A program made the translations under genes and the position numbers. A stretch of 64,000 nt of DNA from assembly GCA_947095535.1 (NCBI GenBank), contig OX352772.1, positions 106,123,672-106,187,671 of the forward strand, given 5' to 3'. The stretch comes from Poecilobothrus nobilitatus (lineage: Eukaryota; Arthropoda; Insecta; Diptera; Dolichopodidae). This document shows positions 9,666-21,060 of this stretch, in pieces. The stretch's first letter is position 1. Every line of letters begins with the position of its first letter. The notes under the pieces are model-generated. The model made no database searches and had not been told where the DNA came from. It saw only the letters and a list, made by a program, of their open reading frames with translations.

Positions 9666-12340
9666 TTATAAGTTTGAATTGAGCGATTTGAGTTTTTGTT
9701 TAGTGTTTGATGCATTAATCTGATTTTTGTACTTAATTCCTTTAATTAGCAATCTGTTGATTGGTTTGAATTTCCCATACATGGTTCTATTAAAAGGTAT
9801 TATGAACATATCCGGAGATCGCGTTCGAGTATTACTGTTTAGTAAAATTTTACTCCGAATGAACGTCGACTCTGTAGTTTTATTTAAAATATCCGTAAGG
9901 AAAATAACATCAGCTAAATGACATCTTTTTACGAGTGAAGTTAAGGTGATCAGATTTAATCTGGGCTCATACAGAGGTAAGTTATTGGGATCATCCCAGT
10001 TTAAATGGTTGAGAGCAAACCTTAAGAAATTTTTTTGAACTGATTCAATCCTATTAATATGTATATTAAAATACGGCGATCATACTTGGCTGGTATATTC
10101 CAAATTTGGTCTAACTAGGCTGATATAAAGAGATTTGGTAACGTATGGATCACTAAATTCTTTTGACCATCCTTTAATAAAGCCTAGCATTGAATTTGCT
10201 TTGTTGATAATATAATTATAGTGAAGTCTGAAATTAAGTTTATTATTAAAATATACATCTAGGTCTTTGATGAATTCTACTTTGGGAATGATTTGATTAT
10301 TAAGGTAATAATCATGGAAGACGGGACTAGACAGGCGAGCAAATGATACGACTGCACATTTATTTACATTTAGTTTAAGAAAATTTTTAGTACACCAGTT
10401 AGCAAAATTATCTAAATCACATTGAATATGAATGTTATCTTGAACACAAGTGATTTTCTTGAAAATTTGTATGTCGTCGGCGTAGATAAGAACGTTACTA
10501 TATTCAATTTTTGAAACAACATCACTAATTGAAAATATAAAAAATAACGGACCTAGATGACTTCCTTGTGGGACACCAGAGTTTGCTACAAAAGAAGAGG
10601 AAACGATATCTCTAAATAGAACCTTGTAATGTCTATCAATAAGATAAGATTCAATCCATTTAAGAAGGTAGGTCGAATCGTAATTTTTTAAGTTTAAACA
10701 AAATAATTTTTGCCGCATGATATTATTTTCTTTAAACTTGTTTAAAGAAATCAAAAGTTTTACTCATGTCACTATACATGACATCGGTTTGAACTCTTGA
10801 TTCCATATTATTAATTAATATAGAAGTTGTTTCAACGAGGTTAGTTACGGTTGACCTTTTTGTGACAAAGCCATGTTGATTAGGTACTAAAATTTTAGCG
10901 CAACTCAAATATATATTACCAAAAATTATTTTCTAAAACATTTTTGGAATATTTGATAGTTTGGCTATAGGACGATAATTAGTAACATCATTTTCAGCAC
11001 CTTTTTTATGTATTGGTCTAATATAAGCTTCCTTCCATAAATCGGGTAATATGCCTGTTAGGACGGAAGTTCTAAAAAGTATCGACAAAAGTATCTGGCA
11101 TTACAGAGATCTAGCACAATTTTTTAAGATTATCTCTGGAACTAAATCTGGTCCAGGTTAGGAATTATTACCAATGTTTTCCAAGTACGTTTTTACTAAA
11201 TTTCGATCAAGATTAATAAAGTTCAAAGAAATTTTAAGATTATTATTAAGATATTGGAAGCAGTTTGTATCAACGATGCAGAGTTGGAAAATGTGCTAGA
11301 AAAATACTTACAAAAAACTCAGATATTTTAGTGGAATTATTACTTGTGATATCATTAAAATTCATGTAAGTAGGAAATTCATGTTAATCGCATTTCTTTT
11401 TTGAATTAATAAAATTCCAAAATAATTTAGGATTACTTTTTAAATTTGTAGAAGTACGATCAACATATAATTTATAAATGTTTTCCACTTCGGCTTTAAA
11501 ATGGTTAAATAAATTAACAAAGTTAATATAGTCTTTATTTTGTCCTGATTTTAAATAATTACGCCAAGCTTTGTTCTTTCGATTTTTCAAATTTTTCAGA
11601 TTAGGAGTAAACCAGGGTGGACTATTGTTTACGCGTTTAGTATGAATGCGCGGAACAAACATATCAAAGCTAGAATACTTAATATTATAAAATATTTCTA
11701 GCATGGAATCCATATTTTTATTTTCAAAAATTAAAGAAAAGTTAAAACAATTCAAATATGTGTTTAAACGGTTAAAGCCTTGTTAAAATTTAATTTAAAT
11801 GTTTTAGAATTATATGTGTCATTTATTTGGGGGGAATTAAAGCAATATGTAAAAGAAGTAGGTGGAAGATATATATTAACTAATGGAATTGCAGATGAAA
11901 TTATCAACGAGTTCCAATCCGAAGAAAATACAAGGTCTAGTTGCTTATGTTGCTAATTTGTAATAGTTGAAATTTGTTGAATATTACAAGAATTTAAAGT
12001 GTCTACTAAATAAGCCTCCGTGCCATTATTAACATTAATAAACAGAAGCTATATATATTTAGCATACTGTTTCCACACTAAATTTGGAAGATTGAAATCT
12101 CCACAAACGAAGATCTGTGAGTTTAGAGGTAGATTTGTTGACAAATTTTCTAGTATGAAACAAAAAGTTTCGTATTTTTCAACTAATGAATTTGGAAGAA
12201 TATAGCAATTAATAAAAAACAAATTTTTATTGATAAGTTGAATTTTAATTCCAATTATCTCTAAGTATTCATTTACGGATATATTAATTTCAGATACATT
12301 AAATTTCGATTTAACTGCAATCAAAACTCTACCGCCTTTT
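9666..12340 (-). pseudogene. Jockey-2 ORF2 (endonuclease and reverse transcriptase), broken
   Basis: In order on the minus strand: a late endonuclease part (12049-12324, with VCGDFNLP), a linker (11384-11755, with PPWFTPNLKNLKNRKNKAWR and FWNFINSKK), RT fingers with a TDVMYSDMSKTFD block near 10785, an RT core (10080-10754) with GVPQGSHLGPLFF and the active site LIYADDIQIF, and a C-terminal tail ending at 9666. The endonuclease N-terminal part is missing, and stops lie at about 10755-11380. The YADD box is intact, so the RT core is less decayed than the rest. Its closest relative in the window is Jockey-1, which shares the VPQGSHLGPLFF block. Confidence 0.75.
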
Positions 12341-12440
12341 AAAGATATAAATTGTTGATCTAACTAAATGTTTTGCCATCGATGCACACGTGGTCATCTT
12401 GATTGTGCAAGTATGCAAGTTACGGTTTTACGTTTACATA

Positions 12441-13851
12441 CACACGATGATCACGTAAACGAGCAAGAACAAAATTACTGTCCGTTTCCGGTGAGAATTG
12501 TTTTGTTAAACGAACCGTAGACGGATAAAGTGGATTAATAAAGCTTTGTGGTGCCAATGTTTCCCCTTTATTAAAGTTAGTATAGTTGTCTGCTTGTTTA
12601 GTATGATTGTTTGGGTTGATTTCAATACGTGTAGTTTTTGGTTTACGATTGTGTGATAAGTTTTTAAACTGTTTAGATATTCTCTGTGTATTTTGGTTAT
12701 GGAATTTGTGAATACTATTGTAGCTAAAATGTGGAAATCTGTTACCATACTCTATAGAAGCAGGAAAGGTTATATTGTGGTTTAGTTTATCAGTTTTTTT
12801 GTAATGTGTTATTTTATTAGTGCTTTTATTTATAAATTTATTGTTAGAATTTCTTATTTTTAATTTTTAAACTTCCTTTTTTTTACCTTGCTGTTTATTC
12901 TTAATTGCATCGGACCAAAGTGTAGCAGTTGCATTAAGAGTTTTCCATTTTGTACTAGTGTCCTCAGAAAGCAAGAGAGAGCAAGAATCTTTTGGCACAT
13001 CAATTTTATAACAGCAATATCAAACTCGTTTTCTATTGATAGAGCGTGGAGTAATGTTTTTGACACTAATGGGTTATTTTAAAATTTAACTGTAAGAACT
13101 CTTTTATATGATAGTCCTTTACAAAGAATGAAAGACCTTTTACGTGTATTGAACAGTACTGCGGTTTTTCGATACTTTCTTCATTATTTGTAACTGTAAG
13201 ACTTTTTCGAGACTCTTCAATTGACTGTGGCTCAATAGAAGGATTAGTGAAAGGTTCAATACCATCATCTTTGTAAAGAGCATTTATTTTCTTGCTAATA
13301 ATATTAGTCAGAGACGCCACAGTATCTTTAATTTCAGCCGGCTCTTTTTTAAAATTAACTTCAATAGTATTGGTTGTTTGACTGCAAATACTGAGATGTT
13401 TAATTGCATCCTGAAGCTCAGTTTTTAAAGTGTGAAAATCTCTTCTAAGATATTGAAAATCTTGCTCTAGAGATTTTAAAACACTAAGTGAGTTAAATTC
13501 GTTGCTGTAAACTGTGAGTTAAATTCGTTGCTGAAAGATGTAGATGATTCATTTTGCAAATGGCTTCGAATTTTACTCCAGCACTCTCATACATTTATTT
13601 ATGCACGTATTCTGCTCATCATATAATAAGTCAAGTTTGGAAATCAGATTATCATAATGATTTTTTCCTATAAGTTGAATGTTCTGACATTGTTCACATA
13701 CAAAGTATTCTTTTAGTCTTGACATCTGCCAGTTTCTCTCTAAGCCCAGATATGTTCCATGAATTGAAGCTGAACAGAAACCGTTACAAGTAATCATTTC
13801 TGATTTTTTATCAATATTGGTGCAGGTTGAAATTTTACATTTAATACTCAT
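12441..13851 (-). pseudogene. Jockey-2 ORF1 with PHD finger, broken
   Basis: The N-terminal frame (13573-13851, 92 codons) contains a PHD finger: KCKISTCTNID, MITCNGFCSASIHGTYLG and FVCEQC. Further pieces lie at 13066-13320 (hydrophilic, with an SIHVKGLSFFV segment), 12860-13066 (IDVPKD-like region in shifted frames) and near 12460-12500 (SNFVLARLRDHRV, a jockey-type ORF1 C-terminus). At least three frame breaks separate them. ORF1 proteins coat element RNA and help target it. The ATG at 13851 directly precedes the first cysteines. Confidence 0.6.
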
Positions 13852-14189
13852 TTTATTTTAAATTATTACAATGAGTTACACAATAAAGTAGGTCAGTTTT
13901 TACAATAAAATAATACCGGCTAAATATAAGTTCAATTAAATATAGGTCAGTTAAAAGAAAATATTTTTAATTTTTTTTTTTTTTTTCTTTACGAAAAAGA
14001 GTGCACTTAATGTTTAAATAAAACAAAAATTATCAAGTAATGATTTTTTTTTTTCTTTTTTCTTTTTAATAATAAAGTACGTCGGAATGTTTTAATGAAG
14101 AAGTAAATAAATAAAATTTTAATTCAAAGAAATTAATGGGAGTTAAACTGAACTGAACTTAGTAATTGATTAATACTGACTGAGAATAT

Positions 14190-14875
14190 CTATAATAGAA
14201 TATCTATAATAGACTCAAAATTCTATCTATTACTTTATATAAAAATTATATTGACAGAATTAAATCGTAATTTTATTCCAATCCGCGACGTTTTTATGAT
14301 TTTGTAGTGAACGTAGGACTGATGGTTACCCATCGGATTTGCGTTACGAAGAAACAACATCAGATAACTCGCAGACTGTTGCCAACTTTTTTGTCACATT
14401 CTTCTCCAGTACTTACCAGAAAGGGGTTTTTTAGCCAAATCAGTCATATTTAGATAACCTAGTTCCTCCATCTCTTTCAAATTTTGATATTAAGACCATT
14501 GCAATAACTGAAGATATCTTAATGTTTCACCTCCTAGATCTAAAAGATGACTTCACGTACGGCCTCGACGGAGTTTCACCAATAATATTAAAATTTTGTG
14601 CCCAAAATTTTATAGGTCCCATTTGCAAATTATTAAATTTGTCAATTCAATGTGACTCCTTCCCCAAGCCCTGGAAACTTTCATTGATTAACCCGATACG
14701 TAAGAAAGGGGCTCGTTGCGTGGTAAGCAATTATAAACCGATTGCTAAACTGTCAACTATTCGCAAATTATTTGAAAAAATAATGTGCTCGTATTTTGTT
14801 AATTATTGTCAACCATTTATTCCACCAGAACAACATGGTTTCCAAAAGGTTAGATCCACAATTACTAATATAAGT
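14190..14875 (+). pseudogene. Jockey-1 ORF2 continued: linker and RT fingers
   Basis: The section resumes the frame cut at 9342. It shows LYKNYIDRIKS and NPRRFYDF in the linker, then SQTVANFFVTFFSS, then RT blocks GLDGVSPIILKFCAQ, ISKLS-like IAKLSTIRKLFEKI and PPEQHGFQKVRST. A stop lies near 14434. It ends at ACTAATATAAGT (14864-14875), where the LOA-like LINE is inserted; the frame continues at 25577. The GVPQG and YADD blocks therefore lie beyond the insertion or are lost. Confidence 0.75.
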
Positions 14876-15218
14876 GGTCGGCAAAAATCGTCAATCGAAA
14901 CCCTCCTCGTGGGTGCCGACCGGAAATAATCACCAGCTAGGTGGTTAGGTACTAAGAGAAAGGTAAACCGAGTCTGTCTTTATGTATCGTATTACTGACA
15001 CCTCGGTTTTCACCGGAGGCATCGGATTGGGGTAAACCTGGGCCGGATTCAAGGTGTTATACGACCCGTGCCGATGATCAGCCTGTCGATGGGGGCCCAG
15101 TCTTAAAAATAGACCAGTCGCGAACGGAGTATTCGAAGGGTCGAATTAATTAGCCTTACCCTATGTATACGAATGCATAAGGCGGACCTTTCTTTTCTTC
15201 GTACTCGTGGGTTCAAAT
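14876..15218 (+). promoter_or_regulatory. 5' UTR of the LOA-like LINE
   Basis: The stretch has no frame. It begins GGTCGGCAAAAATCG directly after the target duplication and contains GTGCCGACCGG and CACCAGCTAGGTGGTTAGG, which can fold locally (CCAGCTAGG is nearly self-complementary). LINEs of this group carry internal promoters here. No initiator was proven. A completely preserved 5' end implies full-length insertion. Confidence 0.55.
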
Positions 15219-16447
15219 ATGGAACAAATTTTTAAAAAACAATACTCGAAAAAAGAGTCAGCCGGCACTTCCCAAAAGTCGCCAAGTAAAGCGACCAAAC
15301 CGAGCACTTGCAGTGCTACGGAAAGTCGCGAACAACCAAAGACGGTACGCAAAGTGCGCCCATCGAAAAAAGCCTTCTTCGATAAACGGTCGGCCTATAA
15401 AATTATGAGAGGTTCAGGTCTCTCAATATTGGTCAGTCATCTGAGGCGCAAGAGAACTCTTTAGCCTGGGCCAAATCAGTAGTAGGCTAGGTCAAGCCCC
15501 AAGAGGGCAAATTCCAGGTTCATCGATCTGCCTTATGTCCAAGAGACAGAGGTCACAAGATGAGCCACAGGGTAGTTTCAAAAAGGCTAGGTTGCTAGGG
15601 AGCAACCAGGTAACCAAGCCTTTCAATGAAATTGCAAAGGATAGTTTAATTCTGGCAATCATTGGTGCGGGGTTAGAGGATGGGGGTATTTCTCTCAGTA
15701 ACTGGAAGGTTTAAACACAACTTTCTTCAACTGCTTTAAACACAACTTTCTTCCAGGTACTGTTAGAAAATCCGGGACCACCACCCTCCTGTAGAGACCA
15801 CGCTGGCTGGCATCAGGGTTCCGTCAAATTGACTTCTTGTGCTGATCAGAGATCGGCAGATTTCTACAAGCAGGCGATAGCTAAGGTGGGAAGTTTGCGA
15901 CCGGGGGCCAAGCTCAAAGCCGTAAGCAGGGAGGAAATCCCTAGCAGGCCAAGAGCTAGGGTATGGCTGCCTAGAGAACCGGCCGGGGCAGACACGATCA
16001 TCAAAATGATGAAAGTGTCAGAAACCCAACTTCCAAATCACAATTGGAAGATTGCCAAACTAGGGGAAGTAGTAGGAGAATTCCGACAGGCGTTGGTCAT
16101 TGTCAATAATGACTCTCTACAACCCCTAGCGAAAGCCAAAGGGGTTATTAGCTACAGCTTCACAGCGGTTACACTAAAGGTGTACAAGAACGATGAGGTG
16201 GAAGCCTCAAGGAACATCGGTGAAGGCCCAAGAGGCAGACTCTGACCGATCCGATGTCATTGACGTAGCATCCTCCTCGGCTCTAAAGAGAGTAAATGAT
16301 GTCATGAAGGCTAAAGAAGATCTAGTTAGATCGGATTCTGACAGCTTTGATGATGCCAAAAGCTTCTCAATGAACTTCGAGGATAAAGCTAACGCGTCGG
16401 TGGTGGAAATTAAGGATTGCTCAGGTAATGAAGCTACTCCAAATTAA
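15219..16447 (+). pseudogene. LOA-like ORF1, frameshifted
   Basis: Pieces in shifting frames: 15219-15464 is a basic Lys/Ser/Thr-rich N-terminus (TSQKSPSKATKPS). 15829-16245 is a conserved ORF1 core (DFYKQAIAKVGSLRPGAKLK, ARVWLPREP, QLPNHNWKIAKL). 16193-16447 is an acidic Ser/Asp-rich tail. Between 15465 and 15828 the frame is broken and a short AAACACAACTTTCTTC direct repeat occurs (about 15713-15750). ORF1 of this group is a gag-like RNA-binding protein. Its end overlaps ORF2 by 20 bases (16428-16447), as is usual for tightly packed LINE frames. Confidence 0.6.
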
Positions 16448-19400
16448 TCTCCATCATTCCAAAGCGGCTTCCGGCGCACTTGAAATCCGCCTCAGGAGAA
16501 CGGGTGAGAATATTATCTTGATCCAAGAGCCATGGGTGACAAAAAAACAGGTTCGTGGAGTCAAGATACTAGGATACACGTTGTTGTATAATAAAGAGGT
16601 ATGCAGACTTAGAGCGTGCATACTTGCTAAAAATACATTAAATTTAACTTTTATGTATAATTACAGTGATGCTGATCTAGTCGCGGCGAGCCTAAAGCTA
16701 AAAAACTTAAGGCTCTGGGTTGTTGCGGCGTATCTTCCTCACGACTCGCAGGATTCACTCCCTCCATCCAATCTGGCAGGGTAAGTACTAACCTTCTTAT
16801 CTGTAGCATTGGCGGGAAACCTACCTTTGTTACTAGTAATAGGTAAGAAGTCCTAGATATAACCTTAGTCCTTCTCAGATCACAGATATCTTGAGTTCAG
16901 TCCGAACGAAAGTCTTCCAATAAAAACAGTCTATCGAAATCCTAAGAGAACTGACTAGGGAGCACTTAAAGTCAACGCTTCCCTCCGTAACACCTGGAAT
17001 TCATAAAAATATCCAGGATCTAAATAGCCTAGTAAACGTTTTTACTAAGGCCTGCAATAAGTCCTTAGAGCATTCGTGTCCTATCAGTAAGGCTAGAGGA
17101 AAACCTAAACCACCTTGGTGGAATGATGAAATCAAAACTCTAAGGAAAGATAGTAGGAGGACTTTTAATAATGCCAAAAAAACGAATGAGCTACAGGACT
17201 GGAGCTCTTATAAAACGGCTCTTAGTCAGTACAAAAAAGCACTTAAAAAGGCGAAAAGAGACACCTGGAGACTATTCTGCGGAGGTATAGAAAACATCTC
17301 CGAGGCATCTAGACTTAGGAAAATTCTATCGACAAACCCCATGGTACCCAGTCTTCTTAAAAAAGAGGATGGCAGCTGGGCTACCACAAGCGAGGAGTTG
17401 CTGGAATTACTTTTAAAAACCCATTTTCCTGGGTGCACAAATAACAGCTCAGAGCTGGCTTGTGTTCTGAATCATCCCCCTACTATTTCAGAGTTGATGG
17501 TTACAGGAGACAAACTATAATGGGCTATAGATAGTTTCAAACCATTCAAGTCAAGCGGACCGAATGAAATTATTACCGCTGAGATCCAGCAAACTGCATC
17601 TACTACCCTGGCTTGGCTAAAAAGCATTTTCTGTGGTGGTCTTAGTTTGGGGCTTATCCCGGATAAATGGAAATAGGTCAGAGTAGTATTCATACCCAAG
17701 GCTGGCAAAAGTAGTCACGTCTATGTGAAGGACTTGCGGCCTATAAGCTAGTCACCCTTCCTTCTAAAAACCTTGGAGAGATTGATCGACATCCACATCC
17801 GCTGCAACTTAGATAAAAATCTGTTGTCAGCCTCTCAACATGCTTACTGTAAAGGGAAGTCAGTGGATACTGCACGTCACACTTTGACGAGCTCGATTAA
17901 AAGATCTTTAAATTGCAAAGAGTATACTCTTGCAGCTTTTGTAGACATTGAGAGAGCGTTAAATAAATCAATCAGGCAGCAATTGTAGACGCACTCATAA
18001 GCCTAGGAGTTGAACCGGAGCTAAGAGCAGTGATAGCTAATATGCTAAATAGCAGGGCCATCAGTGCCAACTTAGGCAACGCTTCAGTAAAAATAGGGAC
18101 TCCGCAAGGAGGAGTGCTATCTCCCCTTCTTCGGAATATGGTGGTAAATAAACTGCTTAAAATCCTGCAAGAGGCGGGCTGCACATCAATTGCCTATGCG
18201 GACGATGTTGCTGTCGTGGTCAGTGGTAAGTTCCCTGACAGTCTCATCGACGTTTTGCAACTTGTACTAAACAAAATCACAACATGGGATACAGACAGTG
18301 GACTGTCAGTAAATCCACAAAAAACCGAACTGGTCCTTTTTACAAGGAAATATAAAATTTCTAAAATAAAGCCGCCTTCGTTAAATGGCTCCATTCTTGC
18401 CTTTAGCGAAATGGCGAAATTTCTCGGTCTACCTCTAGACAGGAAGTTAAGCTGGAAGGCTAACATCTCAGAAAGAGTAAAGGAGGCCTCAAAAGCGCTC
18501 TACTCGTGTAAAAAAGCCATTGGTAGGAAATGGGAGCTTCAGCCATACATGACTTACTGGCTATACACATCCGTCGTAAGACCCATTCTTATATACGGGG
18601 TGCTAGTATGGTGGAAGGCAATGGATAAAGAGGTCTACCGCAAGGCAATCGCTAGGGTCCAAAGAACTGCCACACTATGTATTAGTGGCTCTTTAATAAC
18701 AACCCCTTCTGCGGCATTAAACATCATGCTTAATCTGATGCCTGTAGAATATTATAGTAAATTTCCAGCAGCAAACACAGCTGTGAGATTAAAAGCTACA
18801 TCGCAGTTGATCAATTCACGAGAAGGTCACTCGGATATCATAAACCAATTCAAATCCACTCCCGCCTTGGTGGACTACACGTCCTCCACTTACTTCTTCG
18901 GGAAATCTCATATGACGAGCATACCATGCCATGAGAGTTGGAACTCAACCACAGTGATGACCTTCGAAGAAGTAGAATTCTACACTGATGGTTCAAAAAT
19001 GAACAGCAGTGTAGGATGCGGAGTCTTCCCAGATAATCTGAATATCAGTAATAATTTCCGATTACCAGACCATTGTAGTGTCTTCCAAGCGGAAATTATG
19101 GCAATTCGAGAAGCGTTGATACTACTGAATAGAAGCGTTTTGACTGTGAAGCAAGTACGTATTCTGTCAGACAGTCAGGCTACGTTAAAATCTCTGGAAT
19201 CAACACGCACAACCTCGAAGACTGTAATAAACTGGCAAAAATTTCTTAACGAGATGGCCAGGCAGTTTAGCATTCAGCTTTGCTGGGTACCAGGTCATCG
19301 GGGTATTCCGGGAAATGAAAAGCTGATAAGGTCACAAGAATTGGTACAACCGTAGAAGTTTTGCCGGATAGGGCAGGACTAGGGGTACCTCTATCCACAA

Positions 19401-19810
19401 GAAAAACGTTATTTCGAGAGGAAATAACGGATATGGTAAATTACAAATTGTCAAACTTGACCTCGTGCAATACCACAAGATTGATATGGCCCAAAACCGA
19501 TTTAAGACGATCCAATGATCTGCTTTATCTCAAAAGGGCAGACATTGGAGTGACAATGGGTATAATCACCAGTCACTGTTTAATAGGGAAGCATGACAGA
19601 AGACTTGGCTTATCCGCAAACGATTATTGTAGAGTCCGCAAGGATGAAGAAGAGGAGGAAAATACTCTCTATCTCCTTTGCACATGCCCGGCCTTGTCGG
19701 TAAGAAGGAATACCCATTTTGGGAAATATCTCTTCGACAGCCTTAGCGATCTGGCAGCTAAAAATGTGAAGAGTATTCTTCGCTTTGCAAAGAGCTCAAA
19801 TTGGTTTTAA
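16428..19810 (+). pseudogene. LOA-like ORF2: endonuclease, RT, RNase H, zinc knuckle
   Basis: The endonuclease N-terminus (16428-16784) has LLQINLHHSKAAS and LIQEPWV. Degraded sequence follows to 17700, with PPWWNDEIKTLRK near 17110. RT fingers appear at 17770 (SQHAYCKGKSVDTA). The main frame 18030-19355 has TPQGGVLSPLL, active site AYADDVAVV, then RNase H: EFYTDGSKMN, FQAEIMAIREAL, ILSDSQATL and WVPGHRGIPGNEK, i.e. D, E, D and the final H. After a break, 19361-19810 holds the cysteine-rich end (CRVRKDEEEEENTLYLLCTC). Stops at 17518, 17676 and elsewhere disable it. The RNase H domain places it in the LOA/I group. Confidence 0.8.
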
Positions 19811-19980
19811 CGAGTTGGATAGAAAAGCTTCTATGTGGTATCACAATGGACCAAATACGGTCTAAGTGTGCTTTTTTGGCAGCCACCTTAACCTAACCTA
19901 AATATAAAAAATTAATAATAAAATATAAATAAAATAAATTAAAAGAATAATAAATATACATAATATAATTAAAACTTAAC

Positions 19981-21060
19981 ATGGCTAAACAATGCAATAC
20001 ATGCAAAAAAAATTTCTACGGCAAAACAAAAGGCATCCAATGCAGCGGTTTATGTCGGAAATTTTTCCACATAAAATGTGCGTCGATAGCTGAGGAAGTT
20101 TTCAAGGCGGTCGAAGCTGGTTCGGCCTCTTGGAAGTGCACTAATTGCCCGTCAAACTCAAACGAGTCTTTCATCGTTGTTGGTGATAGTAGTGATGGTG
20201 AACTCACTGGAGACCGAGTTGAAACTATTGGAAGCCAAGTTAATGAACCTTATGAAAGTCAAGCTAGTGAACTTATGAATTTATCACATTTGGCCGTTGA
20301 TGGTAACTCGATGGAGACACTGGCGAATAGTGTAAAGCAATTGATCTCGGTTGTCAATGGTGTACATCAAACTCTGTGCTTTCTCAGCGAGCAATTTGAT
20401 AATCTTCAGTGGCAGAATGCACAAATTTCCAAAGAGAACGAGTTGTTGCAAACAAAAATAAACGAATTCGAAATAAAAACTAAAACAATTGAGAACAAAA
20501 TTAATGGATTAGAACTACAATATGATATAGAACAACAAAAACTTAACAAAAACAATATAATAGTAGCGGGGCTTCCTAGTAAACTTCAGAATCCATTGGA
20601 AGCTATTTTAAAAATAAGCAAACACATCCATGCAGAGATCACCAAGGATGATATCCAGATGGTTCAAGAGGTTTCATCTACAAGAAATAATAATCCTAAA
20701 AACGTCAAGCAAAATAAAAATTTGAAATTACCTCTATACCTAGTCAAATTTAATAGTTACACAGCAAAATTAGCATTGATGAACCAGAAACGGGCCGCGC
20801 CACATATTTATAACAATGAGCTTGGGCTGTCAGGCAGTGAAAGTAATACAAGCGAAATATTTTTTGGACAGCATCTCACCCGTCTTCAATCAAGACTCTA
20901 CCATAATGCACAGCAAATCAAATCATCGCATATGTTTAAGTACCTATGGATCAAAGAAAACACTATTTTTCTTAGGAAAGCTGAAAAATCCAAGGTTTTT
21001 AGAATTGAAAATTATAACGATATTGCTTACATTTATAATTTTATTAGTAACCAACATTAG
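19981..21060 (+). CDS. LINE A ORF1, PHD-finger RNA-binding protein, intact
   Basis: An intact 359-codon frame from a clear ATG. Residues 1-58 form a PHD-type finger: MAKQCNTCKKNFYG, GIQCSGLCRKFFHIKC and SWKCTNCP. Residues 140-185 are a probable coiled coil with heptad-like Leu/Ile and many Lys/Glu/Asn. A conserved block NNIIVAGLPS (about 190) follows, then the C-terminal domain ending FKYLWIKENTIFLRK and a hydrophilic tail. This is the usual layout of ORF1 in CR1-type LINEs: finger, trimerising coil, RRM-like core. Its last 245 bases are overlapped by ORFx in the +1 frame. It is the best-preserved coding frame in the window. Confidence 0.8.
   Translation: MAKQCNTCKKNFYGKTKGIQCSGLCRKFFHIKCASIAEEVFKAVEAGSASWKCTNCPSNSNESFIVVGDSSDGELTGDRVETIGSQVNEPYESQASELMNLSHLAVDGNSMETLANSVKQLISVVNGVHQTLCFLSEQFDNLQWQNAQISKENELLQTKINEFEIKTKTIENKINGLELQYDIEQQKLNKNNIIVAGLPSKLQNPLEAILKISKHIHAEITKDDIQMVQEVSSTRNNNPKNVKQNKNLKLPLYLVKFNSYTAKLALMNQKRAAPHIYNNELGLSGSESNTSEIFFGQHLTRLQSRLYHNAQQIKSSHMFKYLWIKENTIFLRKAEKSKVFRIENYNDIAYIYNFISNQH

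Larger units (their letters stand above)
9343..14190 (-). mobile_element. Jockey-2 LINE, nearly full length, inserted in Jockey-1
   Basis: This minus-strand LINE has PHD-type ORF1 (13851 downwards), endonuclease, reverse transcriptase and a 3' UTR running into a T-rich tract (9360-9480), which is an A-rich tail on its own strand. Jockey-1 coding sequence is interrupted at about 9342 and resumes at about 14190-14230, so Jockey-2 is younger. The 5' junction contains a direct repeat of AATATCTATAATAG, so the exact edge and target duplication could not be fixed. Confidence 0.75.
14876..19899 (+). mobile_element. LOA/I-group LINE with RNase H, 5' section to AACCT tail
   Basis: A higher-GC LINE stands out from its AT-rich surroundings. 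It has a 5' UTR, overlapping ORF1 and ORF2, and RT followed by RNase H and a CCHC-like C-terminus. It ends in GGCAGCCACCTTAACCTAACCT, after which LINE A is inserted. The remaining AACCT repeats appear at 25563-25576 and are followed by ACTAATATGAGT, a one-mismatch copy of ACTAATATAAGT before 14876. So the element boundaries and its 12-bp target duplication are well defined. Base composition unlike its neighbours suggests a later arrival from a less AT-biased lineage or less decay. Confidence 0.8.

Noticed and set aside
9727..9921. 64-codon plus-strand frame with MYLIPLISNLL
   Set aside because: It lies opposite the Jockey-2 ORF2 C-terminal coding region and is its shadow.
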